In this document: positions 25,983 through 35,514 of the stretch, piece after piece
Numbering within the stretch: the stretch's first letter is position 1
Layout of the letters: the number at the start of each line of letters is the position of its first letter
DNA from: Chitinophagales bacterium
GTDB taxonomy: Bacteria > Bacteroidota > Bacteroidia > Chitinophagales > Saprospiraceae
Direction: 5' to 3'
Assembly: GCA_013299105.1 (NCBI GenBank)
Contig: JAAFJY010000006.1
Coordinates: 1 to 64,000 of the forward strand
Length of the DNA: 64,000 nt
Notes under the pieces: generated by a model
Seen by the model: the letters and a program-made list of their open reading frames with translations, nothing else
What the model was told of the DNA's origin: nothing
Databases searched by the model: none
Made by a program: the position numbers and the translations under genes

Positions 25983-26750
25983 ATGCCCATCAACACCCTT
26001 TTTGTCGGAAAAGTTCTCTTGGCTTTTGAGGAATTGCCTTCTACAAATGCTTACGCACAGGAATTGCTCGCCACGAGCAAGCCCATCGAAGGAACTGTCA
26101 TAACGGCGGTCCAGCAGCCTGCTGGCAGAGGGCAACATGGTAGTTCTTGGGAAAGTGAAGCCGGTAAAAACCTTACTTGTTCTTTCATTTTGCATCCTGG
26201 GTTCTTACCAGCAGCACAGCATTTTGCCCTCAACAAAGCTGTCTCTTTGGCAGTACGCGACACCGTAGCCCATTTTTGCAATGATCACGTTGTCAAAATC
26301 AAATGGCCAAACGACATTTACATCGGCGATGCCAAAACCTGCGGGATTTTAATCCAGAACACCTTGCAACGTGGTGCCTTGGGTACTTCCATCGTTGGCA
26401 TTGGGCTGAATGTCAATCAAGCAAGTTTTTCTGACTGGATTCCTAATCCTACATCGTTGTTGATGGCGAACGGACTAGAAAATGACCCGATGGTGGTTTT
26501 GGCTCACTTGTGTCAAAATCTGGAGGCCCGTTACTTAAAGCTCAAAGCTGGAAAACAAACGGAAATGGATCAGACTTATCTCCAGCAGCTTTATCGTTTC
26601 CAGGAAATCAGTATTTTTCAGAGGCCCAATGGCGAAATATTAGCAGGAAAGATCATCGGCGTCGACCCAATCGGAAAATTGATGGTGCAATTTGATGAAT
26701 GGACGGAGAGTTTTGACTTGAAAGAAATTAAATTAGTGGTTAGTGGTTAA
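25983..26750 (+). CDS. birA: Biotin--[acetyl-CoA-carboxylase] ligase
   Basis: Attaches biotin to carboxylase carrier domains. 255 residues with the ligase core only: the ATP/biotin loop GRGQHGSSWES at about residues 48-58, KIKWPNDIYIGD and GILIQNTLQ. There is no N-terminal helix-turn-helix, so this is a monofunctional (non-repressor) ligase. The last residues LVVSG and the stop are encoded by the repeat tract starting at 26733, showing that the repeat has overrun the gene end. Divergent from rsfS. Confidence 0.95.
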   Translation: MPINTLFVGKVLLAFEELPSTNAYAQELLATSKPIEGTVITAVQQPAGRGQHGSSWESEAGKNLTCSFILHPGFLPAAQHFALNKAVSLAVRDTVAHFCNDHVVKIKWPNDIYIGDAKTCGILIQNTLQRGALGTSIVGIGLNVNQASFSDWIPNPTSLLMANGLENDPMVVLAHLCQNLEARYLKLKAGKQTEMDQTYLQQLYRFQEISIFQRPNGEILAGKIIGVDPIGKLMVQFDEWTESFDLKEIKLVVSG

Positions 26751-26777
26751 TGGTTAATGGTTAGTGGTTAGTGGTTA
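26733..26777 (+). repeat. TTAGTGG tandem tract at the birA end
   Basis: Seven-base units alternating TTAGTGG and TTAATGG, six in a row. The birA stop codon (TAA) lies inside the tract. The same tract type lies immediately upstream of argD (43001-43043). Confidence 0.85.
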
Positions 26778-26936
26778 AAATTTTGTGGTGTTTAGAACGC
26801 TTTGAGAAGTTCTTGCGTTTGAAGATAAGTATTAAGTTCTTAATCCGTATCCTGTGATAGCGCCTTTCTTCGAGACCTTAGATGATCTATCCCCGGTTAG
26901 TACATTGAGAACTTACACAAATATTCAGCAAAGCCT

Positions 26937-28259
26937 ATGTGCGATACCTTTGTAAAAATCCAGCCAACGCGGGTCATTTTTGGTAAAAACTCGGACCGCG
27001 AGCCCAATGAGGCGCAAGCCATTGTGCGGATTCCGGCCATGCGGCACCAGGAAAAAACTGTGCGCTGCACCTTCATCGAAATCCCGCAGGTGGATCAAAC
27101 TTATGAAGTGCTTTTGTCCAAACCTTTCCAGATGTGGGGTGCCGAAATGGGAGCCAATGAACATGGTGTGGTCATCGGTAACGAAGCAGTTTTTACCAAG
27201 GTCCCTTTTCGCAAAAAAAACGATGGCCTGACAGGCATGGACCTGCTGCGACTTGCCTTGGAACGCTCAAGAACGGCCCAAGAAGCCTTGGATTGGATCA
27301 CCAGTTTGCTGGCTCAACATGGACAAGATGCTTGTGGTGGTTACAAAAATCGGCGTTTTTTTTACCACAATAGTTTCCTCATCGCCGACGCTGAAGGGGC
27401 CTATGTATTAGAAACTGCTGGCCAATTTTGGGCCGCCAAAAAAATTGAAACCCAATACAGTATTTCCAATGGGCTGACCATCAGCGACGATTTCGACCTG
27501 CTCAGCGAAGGTACCGTAGACTATGCACGCCAAAAAGGCCTGTTCAAACGCGACGAAGTTTTTCATTTTGACCGTGCTTTCTCTGATTGGTTCATGACCT
27601 ACATGAGTAATTGTAAAATACGCAGAATAAATACAGGGGAAGGCATGTCAAAAGAAGATTTTGACCTCCGTGCCGCAATGGAAAACCTCTGCCAGCACGA
27701 TGAAAAACCCGGCGAAACCTTCAATCCAGGTCGCGGCAGCACCTCCTGTGTGTGCATGCACGCCACCGGGCCCGCCAACCCCAGCCAAACCACGGGTTCC
27801 ATGATTGTAGATTTGAAAAAGGGAAAAGCCCCTGTGGTGTGGTTCACAGGCACTTCGATGCCTTGTTTGTCGGTGTGGATGCCCTTTTTCTTTGGCGGTA
27901 AAACCCTGGGTGACCCCAATTGGAACTTGCCGGGGGCCCAGGCTGATGACTCTTTGTGGTGGACCGCAGAACGCTTGCACCGCAAAATTGTGCTCAACTA
28001 CCCGCAAGGAAAAAGTTACATTAGCGAGGACCGCAAAAACCTGCAAGCAGAATTTTTGGCCGAAGTGGAAGTTCTATTTGCCCACCACAAATGGGATGCC
28101 GCCGCCGCCGACGAACTTTCCACTACACTTTTGCACCAGAGGTTTGCCTGGCTACATGATTTACTAGAACACGAAACCATCCTGGATTTGCCCTTGAAAA
28201 TGCGTACACCCTGGGTAGCTTTGTACCAATACGCCAACAATCGATCGGCTAAAATTTGA
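26937..28259 (+). CDS. Secernin-like C69 family dipeptidase
   Basis: Ntn-type peptidase of 440 residues. The second residue is Cys (MCDTFVKIQ), which becomes the N-terminal nucleophile after Met removal. Family landmarks are FGKNSDREPNEAQ, WGAEMGANEHGVVIGNEAV, GYKNRRFFYHNSFLIAD, STSCVCMH and PCLSVWMPFFFG. There is no signal peptide, so it acts in the cytoplasm. Family name secernin comes from eukaryotic relatives. Next gene downstream begins after a MITE copy. Confidence 0.92.
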   Translation: MCDTFVKIQPTRVIFGKNSDREPNEAQAIVRIPAMRHQEKTVRCTFIEIPQVDQTYEVLLSKPFQMWGAEMGANEHGVVIGNEAVFTKVPFRKKNDGLTGMDLLRLALERSRTAQEALDWITSLLAQHGQDACGGYKNRRFFYHNSFLIADAEGAYVLETAGQFWAAKKIETQYSISNGLTISDDFDLLSEGTVDYARQKGLFKRDEVFHFDRAFSDWFMTYMSNCKIRRINTGEGMSKEDFDLRAAMENLCQHDEKPGETFNPGRGSTSCVCMHATGPANPSQTTGSMIVDLKKGKAPVVWFTGTSMPCLSVWMPFFFGGKTLGDPNWNLPGAQADDSLWWTAERLHRKIVLNYPQGKSYISEDRKNLQAEFLAEVEVLFAHHKWDAAAADELSTTLLHQRFAWLHDLLEHETILDLPLKMRTPWVALYQYANNRSAKI

Positions 28260-28273
28260 TAGCCAGCGCCTTG

Positions 28274-28406
28274 GTATTTGAGCTAAAATAAAATGTACGT
28301 ATTTGCTTTTGAGATTTAGCAAAAAAAGAACACAACTTCCTTCCAGTCAGTTGCTTTTCTTTTTTCACTAAACCCAAATCCGTCCACCTTATTTTTTTAC
28401 ACTCCC
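28274..28406 (+). mobile_element. MITE-like palindromic element, copy B (133 bp)
   Basis: Starts GTATTTGAGCTAAAATAAAA and ends TTATTTTTTTACACTCCC. It is flanked by perfect 3-base direct repeats TTG (28271-28273, 28407-28409). Copy B shares with copy A the shorter central loop. It lies between the dipeptidase and phosphoesterase genes. Confidence 0.85.
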
Positions 28407-28488
28407 TTGTTTTTGTTTTTTTTGTGGAACAGATTTGTATATTTACGCAACAGAGCAGGTTTTTCCCGACCAAGACATACAACAAATC

Positions 28489-29235
28489 ATGCGGATTATC
28501 CAGATTACGGATCTACATATCGGAAAAGAAGGTGAGGATACCTATTTCGTGGACGTGCGCGAAAACTTCCGGCGTATTCTACTGGAAACCAAATCATTGA
28601 ACCCTGACTATTTGGTCATTTCTGGCGACTTGTGTTACCACCAAGGTGAAAAAGAAGTGTACGACTGGATCCGTCCTCAAGTCGAATCACTGGGTTTTCC
28701 TTATGAAGTAATGGCGGGCAATCACGACCACTCCCAAACCCTTGCTCATGCTTTTGGTCGCCAGGCCGAGTATTCACCAGATGGCTTGTATTACGCCCGA
28801 CAATGGCAGGGTCAAGCGGTCTTGTTCATGGACTCGGCTCCACATCAGGTTTTTGAACCCCAACTGGAATGGCTCAAATCTCATTTACAACAATCAAGCG
28901 GGAACTTGATCTTGTTCATCCACCACCCTCCTACCCTCGTTGGAACTCCCTTCATGGATCTGAGTCACGCCCTCAAAAATCGAGATCCCTTGTTGGAAAT
29001 TTTGAGTGCTTATCCTTATTCTATATCTATTTTTTGCGGGCATTACCATATTGAGCGCACCGTGCACTGGAGAAACCTGTCGATTCACTTGACGCCTTCC
29101 TGTTTTTTTCAAATCGACTCCTATTCCGAAGAATTTTTAGTAGATCATTATCAAATTGCACTGAGGGAAATCCATGTGGAGGAGGGGCGACTTTCAAGCA
29201 GGGTCAAATATTTCCCGGGTGCCTTACTTGGATAA
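28489..29235 (+). CDS. CpdA-like metallophosphoesterase
   Basis: A calcineurin-like phosphoesterase of about 248 residues. All five metal-binding blocks are present in order: ITDLHIG (D-x-H), SGDLCYH, MAGNHDH, FIHHPP and CGHYHIE. The overall layout resembles cyclic-nucleotide or related phosphodiesterases (CpdA/Icc). The ATG at 28489 directly precedes RIIQITDLHIG; a GTG-like extension upstream is not plausible. The gene is followed after only three bases by the DUF4112 gene, suggesting co-transcription. Confidence 0.9.
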   Translation: MRIIQITDLHIGKEGEDTYFVDVRENFRRILLETKSLNPDYLVISGDLCYHQGEKEVYDWIRPQVESLGFPYEVMAGNHDHSQTLAHAFGRQAEYSPDGLYYARQWQGQAVLFMDSAPHQVFEPQLEWLKSHLQQSSGNLILFIHHPPTLVGTPFMDLSHALKNRDPLLEILSAYPYSISIFCGHYHIERTVHWRNLSIHLTPSCFFQIDSYSEEFLVDHYQIALREIHVEEGRLSSRVKYFPGALLG

Positions 29236-29238
29236 AAA

Positions 29239-29679
29239 ATGAAAGACATCGAATGGCTGGACAAGCTGGCCGATTTTCTCGACAATCGTTTTCGCATTCC
29301 ATTTACCAAGGTTCGTTTCGGTATGGACGCCGTGATTGGCTTGGTTCCTTATGCAGGGGACTTGTTGACTTTTGCGGTATCTGGGCTCTTGGTGATCTTC
29401 ATGGCCCGCAAAGGTGCCAGTGGAATGGTGGCTGTGAAAATGGTTGGCAATGTAGTGCTTGATACGGCCATAGGCGTAGTACCACTCCTGGGTGATCTGC
29501 TGGACATCCGCTACAAGGCCAACTACCGCAATGTACAACTGCTCAAACAGCATTACGAAGAAGGTAAACACGGTGGTAGCGCTTGGTGGGTGCTGATTTT
29601 GTTGTTGGTAGCAGTAGTGGGAATTCTTTTCTTCTCCATTTACATTACCGGCAAAGTCATTTATTGGTTATTTTCTTGA
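29239..29679 (+). CDS. DUF4112 domain membrane protein
   Basis: A 146-residue protein with the DUF4112 pattern: LDNRFRIPFTKVRFGMDAVIGLVPYAGD, then LPLLGDLLDIRYKANYRN. Two hydrophobic stretches, TFAVSGLLVIFMA and WWVLILLLVAVVGILFF, indicate a small inner-membrane protein. Function is unknown. It lies between the phosphoesterase and fdhD on the same strand with gaps of 3 and 18 bases, so it is probably part of one transcript. Confidence 0.88.
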   Translation: MKDIEWLDKLADFLDNRFRIPFTKVRFGMDAVIGLVPYAGDLLTFAVSGLLVIFMARKGASGMVAVKMVGNVVLDTAIGVVPLLGDLLDIRYKANYRNVQLLKQHYEEGKHGGSAWWVLILLLVAVVGILFFSIYITGKVIYWLFS

Positions 29680-29697
29680 TTTTGGTCAAAACCTTCC

Positions 29698-30546
29698 ATG
29701 TACCAAAAACCAACGCGCAAGCAAAGTATTCTCAAATACCATGCCGAGCATTTCCAAGCCTTTGATGACGAATTAGTCAGCGAAGAGCCGCTAGAAATCA
29801 GGCTCGCTCATGGTCCGATTGGGCAAAGACAAGAGCAGGTGCTGAGCGTGACCATGCGCACGCCGGGGCAAGATTTAGACCTGGCCTTGGGTTTTCTATG
29901 CGCTGAAAACTTCATCAGCAAGCGAGCAGACATCCTGCAATGGCGCTACATCGGCTCCCAACTGAGTGCCGAAGCCCAAGAGAATATTATTTTACTCGAA
30001 CTTGCCCCCCAACTTCGATTTGATAATCAAGCATTACAACGGCATTTTTATGCTTCTTCCAGCTGTGGCGTGTGTGGCAAAGCTGCCCTCGATATGGTGC
30101 AGGTCAACCCTAACCACCTGCTGCGTCCTGGCTCGCCCTTGGTAAATGCCAAAGACATACTACAATGGCCCGCGTTATTGCGACAATCTCAATCTCTTTT
30201 TGCTCGCACTGGCGGCATCCACGCCGCAGCCTTGTTTACAGCCCAAGGTCAATTGCTTTACCTGCGCGAAGATATAGGGCGGCATAACGCCGTAGACAAG
30301 GTCATTGGTGCTGCACTGCAAGACCAACACCTGCCTTTGCATGACATGGTTTTGCTGGTCAGCGGCAGGGCTGGTTTTGAATTGGTACAAAAAGCCCTGG
30401 TTGCAGGCATCCCTTTCATGGCAGCTGTAGGTGCTCCTTCCAGCCTTGCAGTAACCTTGGCGGAAGAGCAGGGCATGACCCTCGTAGGTTTTCTACGCGA
30501 TGGACGATTCAATGTGTATGTAGGTGAAGATCGGCTTGTATTGTGA
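29698..30546 (+). CDS. fdhD: Formate dehydrogenase accessory sulfurtransferase FdhD
   Basis: Transfers sulfur from a cysteine desulfurase to the molybdenum/tungsten bis-MGD cofactor of formate dehydrogenases. 282 residues. The catalytic Cys pair is in SSCGVCGKAALD at about residues 119-130. Other landmarks are ARTGGIHAAALF, EDIGRHNAVDKVIGAAL and SGRAGFELVQKAL. No formate dehydrogenase gene lies in the window, so its client is encoded elsewhere. Converges with ileS. Confidence 0.95.
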   Translation: MYQKPTRKQSILKYHAEHFQAFDDELVSEEPLEIRLAHGPIGQRQEQVLSVTMRTPGQDLDLALGFLCAENFISKRADILQWRYIGSQLSAEAQENIILLELAPQLRFDNQALQRHFYASSSCGVCGKAALDMVQVNPNHLLRPGSPLVNAKDILQWPALLRQSQSLFARTGGIHAAALFTAQGQLLYLREDIGRHNAVDKVIGAALQDQHLPLHDMVLLVSGRAGFELVQKALVAGIPFMAAVGAPSSLAVTLAEEQGMTLVGFLRDGRFNVYVGEDRLVL

Positions 30547-30619
30547 TCATCCAGCATGCCTGTTGCCTTATGAAGCCAAGAGCCATTCACGCCTTTTTTC
30601 TCAATCTGGCTGAACTACC

Positions 30620-33600
30620 TCAAGCCAGTTCTACCCTCACCTTCACATTCACTTCCTCTGGCAAGTCCAAAACTTCGCCTTCGATCAGCGCGGCTTGTAG
30701 GTCCAGGCGGGAGGCCAAGACTTCGTCGCTGATGTACTGGCGGTATTTGTTTACGGCCTCGGTCACTGCGGGGTGGCTTTCGAGGTCCACCACAATGCGG
30801 TCGGTGACGTTGAAGTCGCGGGTTTTGCGGATGTTCTGGATGCGATTCACCAGCTCGCGGGCCATGCCTTCGGCCAACAACTCCTCGTTGAGGGTGATGT
30901 CAAGGGCCACGGTGAGCGGACCATCATTGGCCACCAACCAGCCAGGGATATCCTCGGCAGCGATTTCGAAGTCTTCGAGGTTCAGGTCAAAACTGGTATC
31001 GCCTACATTTAAGGTATAGCCCTTGCTTTTTTCAATGGCGTTGATCTCCTCCTGGCTCAGGTTGTTGATGATTTCCTGTGCAGCCTTCATGTGTGGCCCC
31101 AGGCGCTTGCCCAAAGTCTTGAAATTGGGCTTGATCCGCTTTTTCAGCAATCCCGAAGCATCGGTCAGGTATTCGATCTCTTTTACGTTGACCTCGGTTT
31201 GAATCAGGTCTTTTACGCCGTCCACCAATTCGATGAATTTCTCATCCAAAACTGGCAAAATCACTTTCTGCAAAGGCTGTCTGACGCGGATTTTCTCCTT
31301 TTTGCGCAGCGACAGCACCAGCGAAGAGATGCGCTGGGCGTAGTCCATGCGTTGCTCCAATTCAGGATCAATCAGTGAAGCATCAGCTGCTTCGATCAAG
31401 GCCAGGTGCACCGATTGATGAGGCTCTTTGCCCGTCGCTCCATTGAGGTTGCGGTACAACCAATCGGCAAAGAATGGTGCCACCGGAGCCATCAACTTGG
31501 CCAGGGTCGTGAGGCACTCGTACAAAGTCTGGTAAGCCGAGATTTTGTCGTCGCTGTATTCGCCTTTCCAAAAACGGCGGCGGCACAGGCGCACGTACCA
31601 GTTGCTCAGGTGCTCGTCCACGAAATACATCACCTTGCGGGTGGCATTGGTGGCTTCGTAGGCGGCGTAATCGGCATCCACTTCATTCACCAAGGTGTGC
31701 AAGGTAGACAAGATCCAGCGGTCGATCTCCGGGCGTTTCCACATCGGGATATCGGCCTCCGAGTAGCGGAAATTGTCGATATTGGCGTATAGCGCAAAGA
31801 AGGAATAGGTGTTGTACAAAGTCCCAAAGAACTTGCGCGTCACCTCTTCAATGCCAGCCAGGTCGAAGCGCAGGTTGTCCCACACTTGCGCATTGGAGAG
31901 CATGTACCAACGGGTGGCATCGGCACCATACTTGGCCACGGTGTCGAATGGATCGGCGGCGTTGCCCAGGCGTTTCGACATTTTTTGGCCGTCTTTGTCC
32001 AAAACAAGGCCGTTGGAGACCACATTTTTGAAGGCCACACTGTCGAAAACCATGGTTGCGATGGCGTGCAGGGTGTAAAACCAGCCCCGGGTTTGGTCCA
32101 CACCCTCGGCGATGAAATCGGCGGGATAACGGAACTGGAAATTGTCTTTGTTTTCAAAAGGATAATGCCACTGGGCATATGGCATGGCTCCCGAATCGAA
32201 CCATACGTCGATCAGGTCCAACTCGCGGTACAGGATTTCGCCGTTGTCGCCCACCAAGAGCACCTCGTCGATGTAAGGGCGGTGTAAGTCGGCAGGCACG
32301 CTTTGGCTCAGGGCCAGGACTTGGTTGGCCTTCTCTACCTCGGCTTTTAAGTCGGCTACCGAGCCGATGCATTTTTCAATTTTGCCGTCCTTGCTGCGCC
32401 AGATCGGGAGCGGGATGCCCCAATAACGCGAGCGCGAGAGGTTCCAGTCTTGCAGGTTTTCGAGCCACTTGCCAAAACGGCCCTCGCCCGTAGCGGCGGG
32501 TTTCCAGTTGATGGTTTTGTTGAGTTCGTACATGCGCTCCTTCATGCTCGAAGCCTTGATGAACCAGGAATCGAGCGGATAATACAATACTGGGCGATCG
32601 GTACGCCAGCAGTGCGGATAGGAGTGCACGTATTTTTCAGAAACGAAAAGCTTGTTTTCTTCCTTCAGTTTGATGACGATGTCTACGTCCACGGGGCGCT
32701 CTTCGATTTGGCCGTAGTCTTTGACGTAGCGACCTGCAAAGTCGGTCACTTCTTTCACAAACTGACCGTGCTTGTCCACCAAAGGCATGGCGTTGCCCGC
32801 TTCATCTTGGACCATGATGGCCGGAATGCCGTATTGGCGGGCCACCTTGAAGTCGTCGGCACCAAAAGTGGGGGCGATGTGTACAATACCCGTACCATCC
32901 TCGGTGCTCACAAAATCGCCGAGCAGGGCCTTGAACGCGGGTGCATCAGGCTGTACGTAAGGCAACAATTGCTCGTATTCCACGCCCTCGAGCTCGCTGC
33001 CTTTTACTTCGGCTACGATTTCGAGGTAAGGGATTGGCTTGTTGCCAGGCTTGACTTCTTCGGGTGTCAGGTCGCTTTTTTGCTCCGAAAAATAGGCACT
33101 GAAGCGGTCCTTGGCCAGGATGACCACAATCGGCGCGCCCGTGTAGCGGTTGAAAGTGCGGACTTTTACATAAGTGATGTCGCGGCCCAGGGCCACTGCG
33201 CTGTTCGAGGGCAGGGTCCAGGGAGTGGTGGTCCAGGCCAGGAAATATTCGTTTTCTGAGACTTTGATTTTGAACATCGCCACCGCCGAGGTATCGCTGA
33301 TTTCTTTGTAGGCATTGGGCATGTTGAGCTCGTGCGAGCTCAGGCCCGTGCCCGCCGCAGGCGAGTAAGGCTGGATGGTGTAGCCTTTGTACAGCAGGTT
33401 TTTGTCGTACAATTGCTTGAGCAGCCACCACACCGACTCGATGTACTCGTTTTCGTAGGTGATGTAGGGATTGTCGAGGTCCACCCAGTAGCCGATTTTG
33501 CGAGTAATCTCGTCCCAACGGTCCTTGTACATCATCACCGTTTCGCGGCATTTCTGGTTGTACTCGTCCACGGAGATCGACTTGCCGATGTCGTCTTTGG

Positions 33601-33904
33601 TGATGCCAAGGGCTTTTTCTACGCTCAACTCGATGGGCAGGCCGTGGGTGTCCCAGCCGCCTTTGCGCTCTACGCGCTGGCCCTTCATGGTGTGGTAACG
33701 ACAAAAAGTGTCCTTGATGGCGCGGGCCATGACGTGGTGGATGCCCGGCATGCCATTGGCCGAAGGCGGTCCTTCATAAAAAACGTAGGCATTTTCGGCG
33801 CTGCGTTCGGCGACGCTGCGTTCAAAAATGCGCTCTTTTTCCCAAAAATGAAGGATTTCCTGATCGATTTCGGGCAAATTGAGCTGTTTGTATTCCTTGT
33901 ACAT
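30620..33904 (-). CDS. ileS: Isoleucyl-tRNA synthetase
   Basis: Charges tRNA-Ile and edits valine. 1,094 residues. The class I signature appears as MPGIHHVMAR (a HIGH variant), GGWDTHGLPIELSVEKAL, the editing-domain segment TSEDGTGIVHIAPTFG-like (here STEDGTGIVHIAP) and KMSKRLGN. The C-terminal end lacks a Cys-rich zinc site and ends in KVRVEL. Together with the length this suggests the eukaryote-like IleS2 type, whose members tend to be less sensitive to mupirocin; that inference needs a tree. ATG at 33904. Confidence 0.97.
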   Translation of the reverse strand: MYKEYKQLNLPEIDQEILHFWEKERIFERSVAERSAENAYVFYEGPPSANGMPGIHHVMARAIKDTFCRYHTMKGQRVERKGGWDTHGLPIELSVEKALGITKDDIGKSISVDEYNQKCRETVMMYKDRWDEITRKIGYWVDLDNPYITYENEYIESVWWLLKQLYDKNLLYKGYTIQPYSPAAGTGLSSHELNMPNAYKEISDTSAVAMFKIKVSENEYFLAWTTTPWTLPSNSAVALGRDITYVKVRTFNRYTGAPIVVILAKDRFSAYFSEQKSDLTPEEVKPGNKPIPYLEIVAEVKGSELEGVEYEQLLPYVQPDAPAFKALLGDFVSTEDGTGIVHIAPTFGADDFKVARQYGIPAIMVQDEAGNAMPLVDKHGQFVKEVTDFAGRYVKDYGQIEERPVDVDIVIKLKEENKLFVSEKYVHSYPHCWRTDRPVLYYPLDSWFIKASSMKERMYELNKTINWKPAATGEGRFGKWLENLQDWNLSRSRYWGIPLPIWRSKDGKIEKCIGSVADLKAEVEKANQVLALSQSVPADLHRPYIDEVLLVGDNGEILYRELDLIDVWFDSGAMPYAQWHYPFENKDNFQFRYPADFIAEGVDQTRGWFYTLHAIATMVFDSVAFKNVVSNGLVLDKDGQKMSKRLGNAADPFDTVAKYGADATRWYMLSNAQVWDNLRFDLAGIEEVTRKFFGTLYNTYSFFALYANIDNFRYSEADIPMWKRPEIDRWILSTLHTLVNEVDADYAAYEATNATRKVMYFVDEHLSNWYVRLCRRRFWKGEYSDDKISAYQTLYECLTTLAKLMAPVAPFFADWLYRNLNGATGKEPHQSVHLALIEAADASLIDPELEQRMDYAQRISSLVLSLRKKEKIRVRQPLQKVILPVLDEKFIELVDGVKDLIQTEVNVKEIEYLTDASGLLKKRIKPNFKTLGKRLGPHMKAAQEIINNLSQEEINAIEKSKGYTLNVGDTSFDLNLEDFEIAAEDIPGWLVANDGPLTVALDITLNEELLAEGMARELVNRIQNIRKTRDFNVTDRIVVDLESHPAVTEAVNKYRQYISDEVLASRLDLQAALIEGEVLDLPEEVNVKVRVELA

Positions 33905-34134
33905 GTCCGCTTAAAATTTTTCGAGGTGCAAAGATAGGGAAGTTTTTTGGGAATTGGTAAGGGAGAGAACACTGGCTTGGCGAGAGATGTTGAGTTTCGG
34001 GAACTTGCTGCCTATAATTTGGGTTTGGAGGAAAAACCATTGGAAATGGATTTCAGTTCCTGTGTTTTCGGCAAAATGTATAGTTTCGCCACTAATTCAG
34101 TATTTATATTGTTTAATTCTTAAACTAATCAATC

Positions 34135-35409
34135 ATGCGAACCTGGTACTTAAGCCTCGTTTTTGTTTTCACTCTAATCAGCCCATTGCTGGCTTTTGCT
34201 CAATCATCAGATGCTGGTCAAAAATTGATCAGAGAGGCCAGAGATAATTATGGTGAAGAGCGCTTAAATCTATATTTGCAAGCCTTCAAATTCGGTGTAG
34301 GTCAAGGTAAGGACTATCTGAATGCGGCTTATGATTTGATTCAAGCAGATCGAGCAGCCGAAGCACCTGAATACCTTCAAAAAGCGGCCGATAAAGGATC
34401 CATCGATACTGAATGGCTCATCAAGGATGAAACTTTTTCAGCGCTTAGAGAATCTGCTGAATTTCGGTCCTGCTTCGAAAAAATAAAGGCAAATCGTGAA
34501 GCATTTTTGGCAAAAATTGCAAGCCTGCGAAAACAAAAAATTGAAAATGTGGTCCCTTATCAAAAGGATTTTAAATGGGGCTTTTTGAATAAATCTAGTT
34601 TCAAGCCACTAACTGAAGCCATCTTTGATGAGGCTTCTTTTAACTCTGAATATTGGTATGGTGTGTTTGAGGGGCAGATCGTGTACATTTATCCGGATAG
34701 TATTAGCATTGAGTCTAACGAGCAGCTTGTCTATGCTATGGATATTCCGGATTTTGGCCATACTCCTTATATTGATGTTAGAGATTGGGCGGAAGTGAAA
34801 GGTTTTGAAGTTGACAAATGGGGCAACTTAACCAATCTTTCCAGCTCAATTAGCATAAGCAAAATCGGCAAGACTAGCAAGACTTACAAAGATAGCAGGG
34901 ATCAATCCAAGATAAAATACTACCTCAGAACCAACCCGTTTAAATATGGAGATGCATGGTATGCAATTGTATCTGTAGGTGAAAAGTATGGTGTTATGCA
35001 CCAAAATGGAACGATCTATGCAAAAGCACCACTGGTTTATCAAAATCTAAAGCGCATCGATTTTGTGGAAAATCCTCTATTTTACTACGAAGACAGTAAT
35101 GGAAATAGAGGGTTTATTGATATGGAAGGAAAAAAATACTTCCATCAACAATTTGACCGCTTGGTGGAGAAAATACTTTTTGAATACGATAAACTTCAAT
35201 TGACCACGTTAAAAAATCAATACAGAGTAATTGACATGAAAACGATGACCTGGCTCACGCCACCAGTACCATTTGTGATCACGAATTACGAGCGTATCGA
35301 AATACCAAGCAAGAGTGGTGAAAAAACCTTCCTTTACTACTTCCTGTGCGAAGAAAACGGCCAGGAATTTTACATGGACAACAAGGGGGTGAAATATTTG
35401 CCCAAGTAA
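34135..35409 (+). CDS. Secreted WG-repeat-like protein of unknown function
   Basis: A 424-residue protein with a signal peptide (residues 1-22, ends AFAQ). Residues 23-140 are helical, with TPR-like character (LQKAADKGSIDTEWL). The rest has recurring short beta units resembling WG repeats: KWGFLNKSSFKPLTEAIF, KYGVMHQNGTIYAKAPLVY and NRGFIDMEGKKYFHQQFDRL, each with an aromatic-Gly pair and a following F/Y-x-x-L. The base composition is more AT-rich than its neighbours ileS and the M43 protease, which hints at recent acquisition. Function is unknown. Confidence 0.65.
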   Translation: MRTWYLSLVFVFTLISPLLAFAQSSDAGQKLIREARDNYGEERLNLYLQAFKFGVGQGKDYLNAAYDLIQADRAAEAPEYLQKAADKGSIDTEWLIKDETFSALRESAEFRSCFEKIKANREAFLAKIASLRKQKIENVVPYQKDFKWGFLNKSSFKPLTEAIFDEASFNSEYWYGVFEGQIVYIYPDSISIESNEQLVYAMDIPDFGHTPYIDVRDWAEVKGFEVDKWGNLTNLSSSISISKIGKTSKTYKDSRDQSKIKYYLRTNPFKYGDAWYAIVSVGEKYGVMHQNGTIYAKAPLVYQNLKRIDFVENPLFYYEDSNGNRGFIDMEGKKYFHQQFDRLVEKILFEYDKLQLTTLKNQYRVIDMKTMTWLTPPVPFVITNYERIEIPSKSGEKTFLYYFLCEENGQEFYMDNKGVKYLPK

Positions 35410-35451
35410 GCTTCGGACACAAATGGCACCCAAAAAAAATCTCCCATAGGC

Positions 35452-35498
35452 TCGGGGCCAAGGTTGCGTTTCTTTGCCTCCGTGCAACCTGGCCCCGA
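35452..35498. terminator. Hairpin between convergent genes
   Basis: Arms TCGGGGCCAAGGTTGC and GTGCAACCTGGCCCCGA pair with one mismatch around a 14-base loop. There is no T run, but the position between converging genes suggests a bidirectional transcription barrier. Confidence 0.6.
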
Positions 35499-35514
35499 AA
35501 CCTACTCAGGGGAT

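Noticed and set aside
32450-33259. 269-codon plus-strand frame opposite ileS
   Set aside because: Antisense to ileS core motifs; no independent support.
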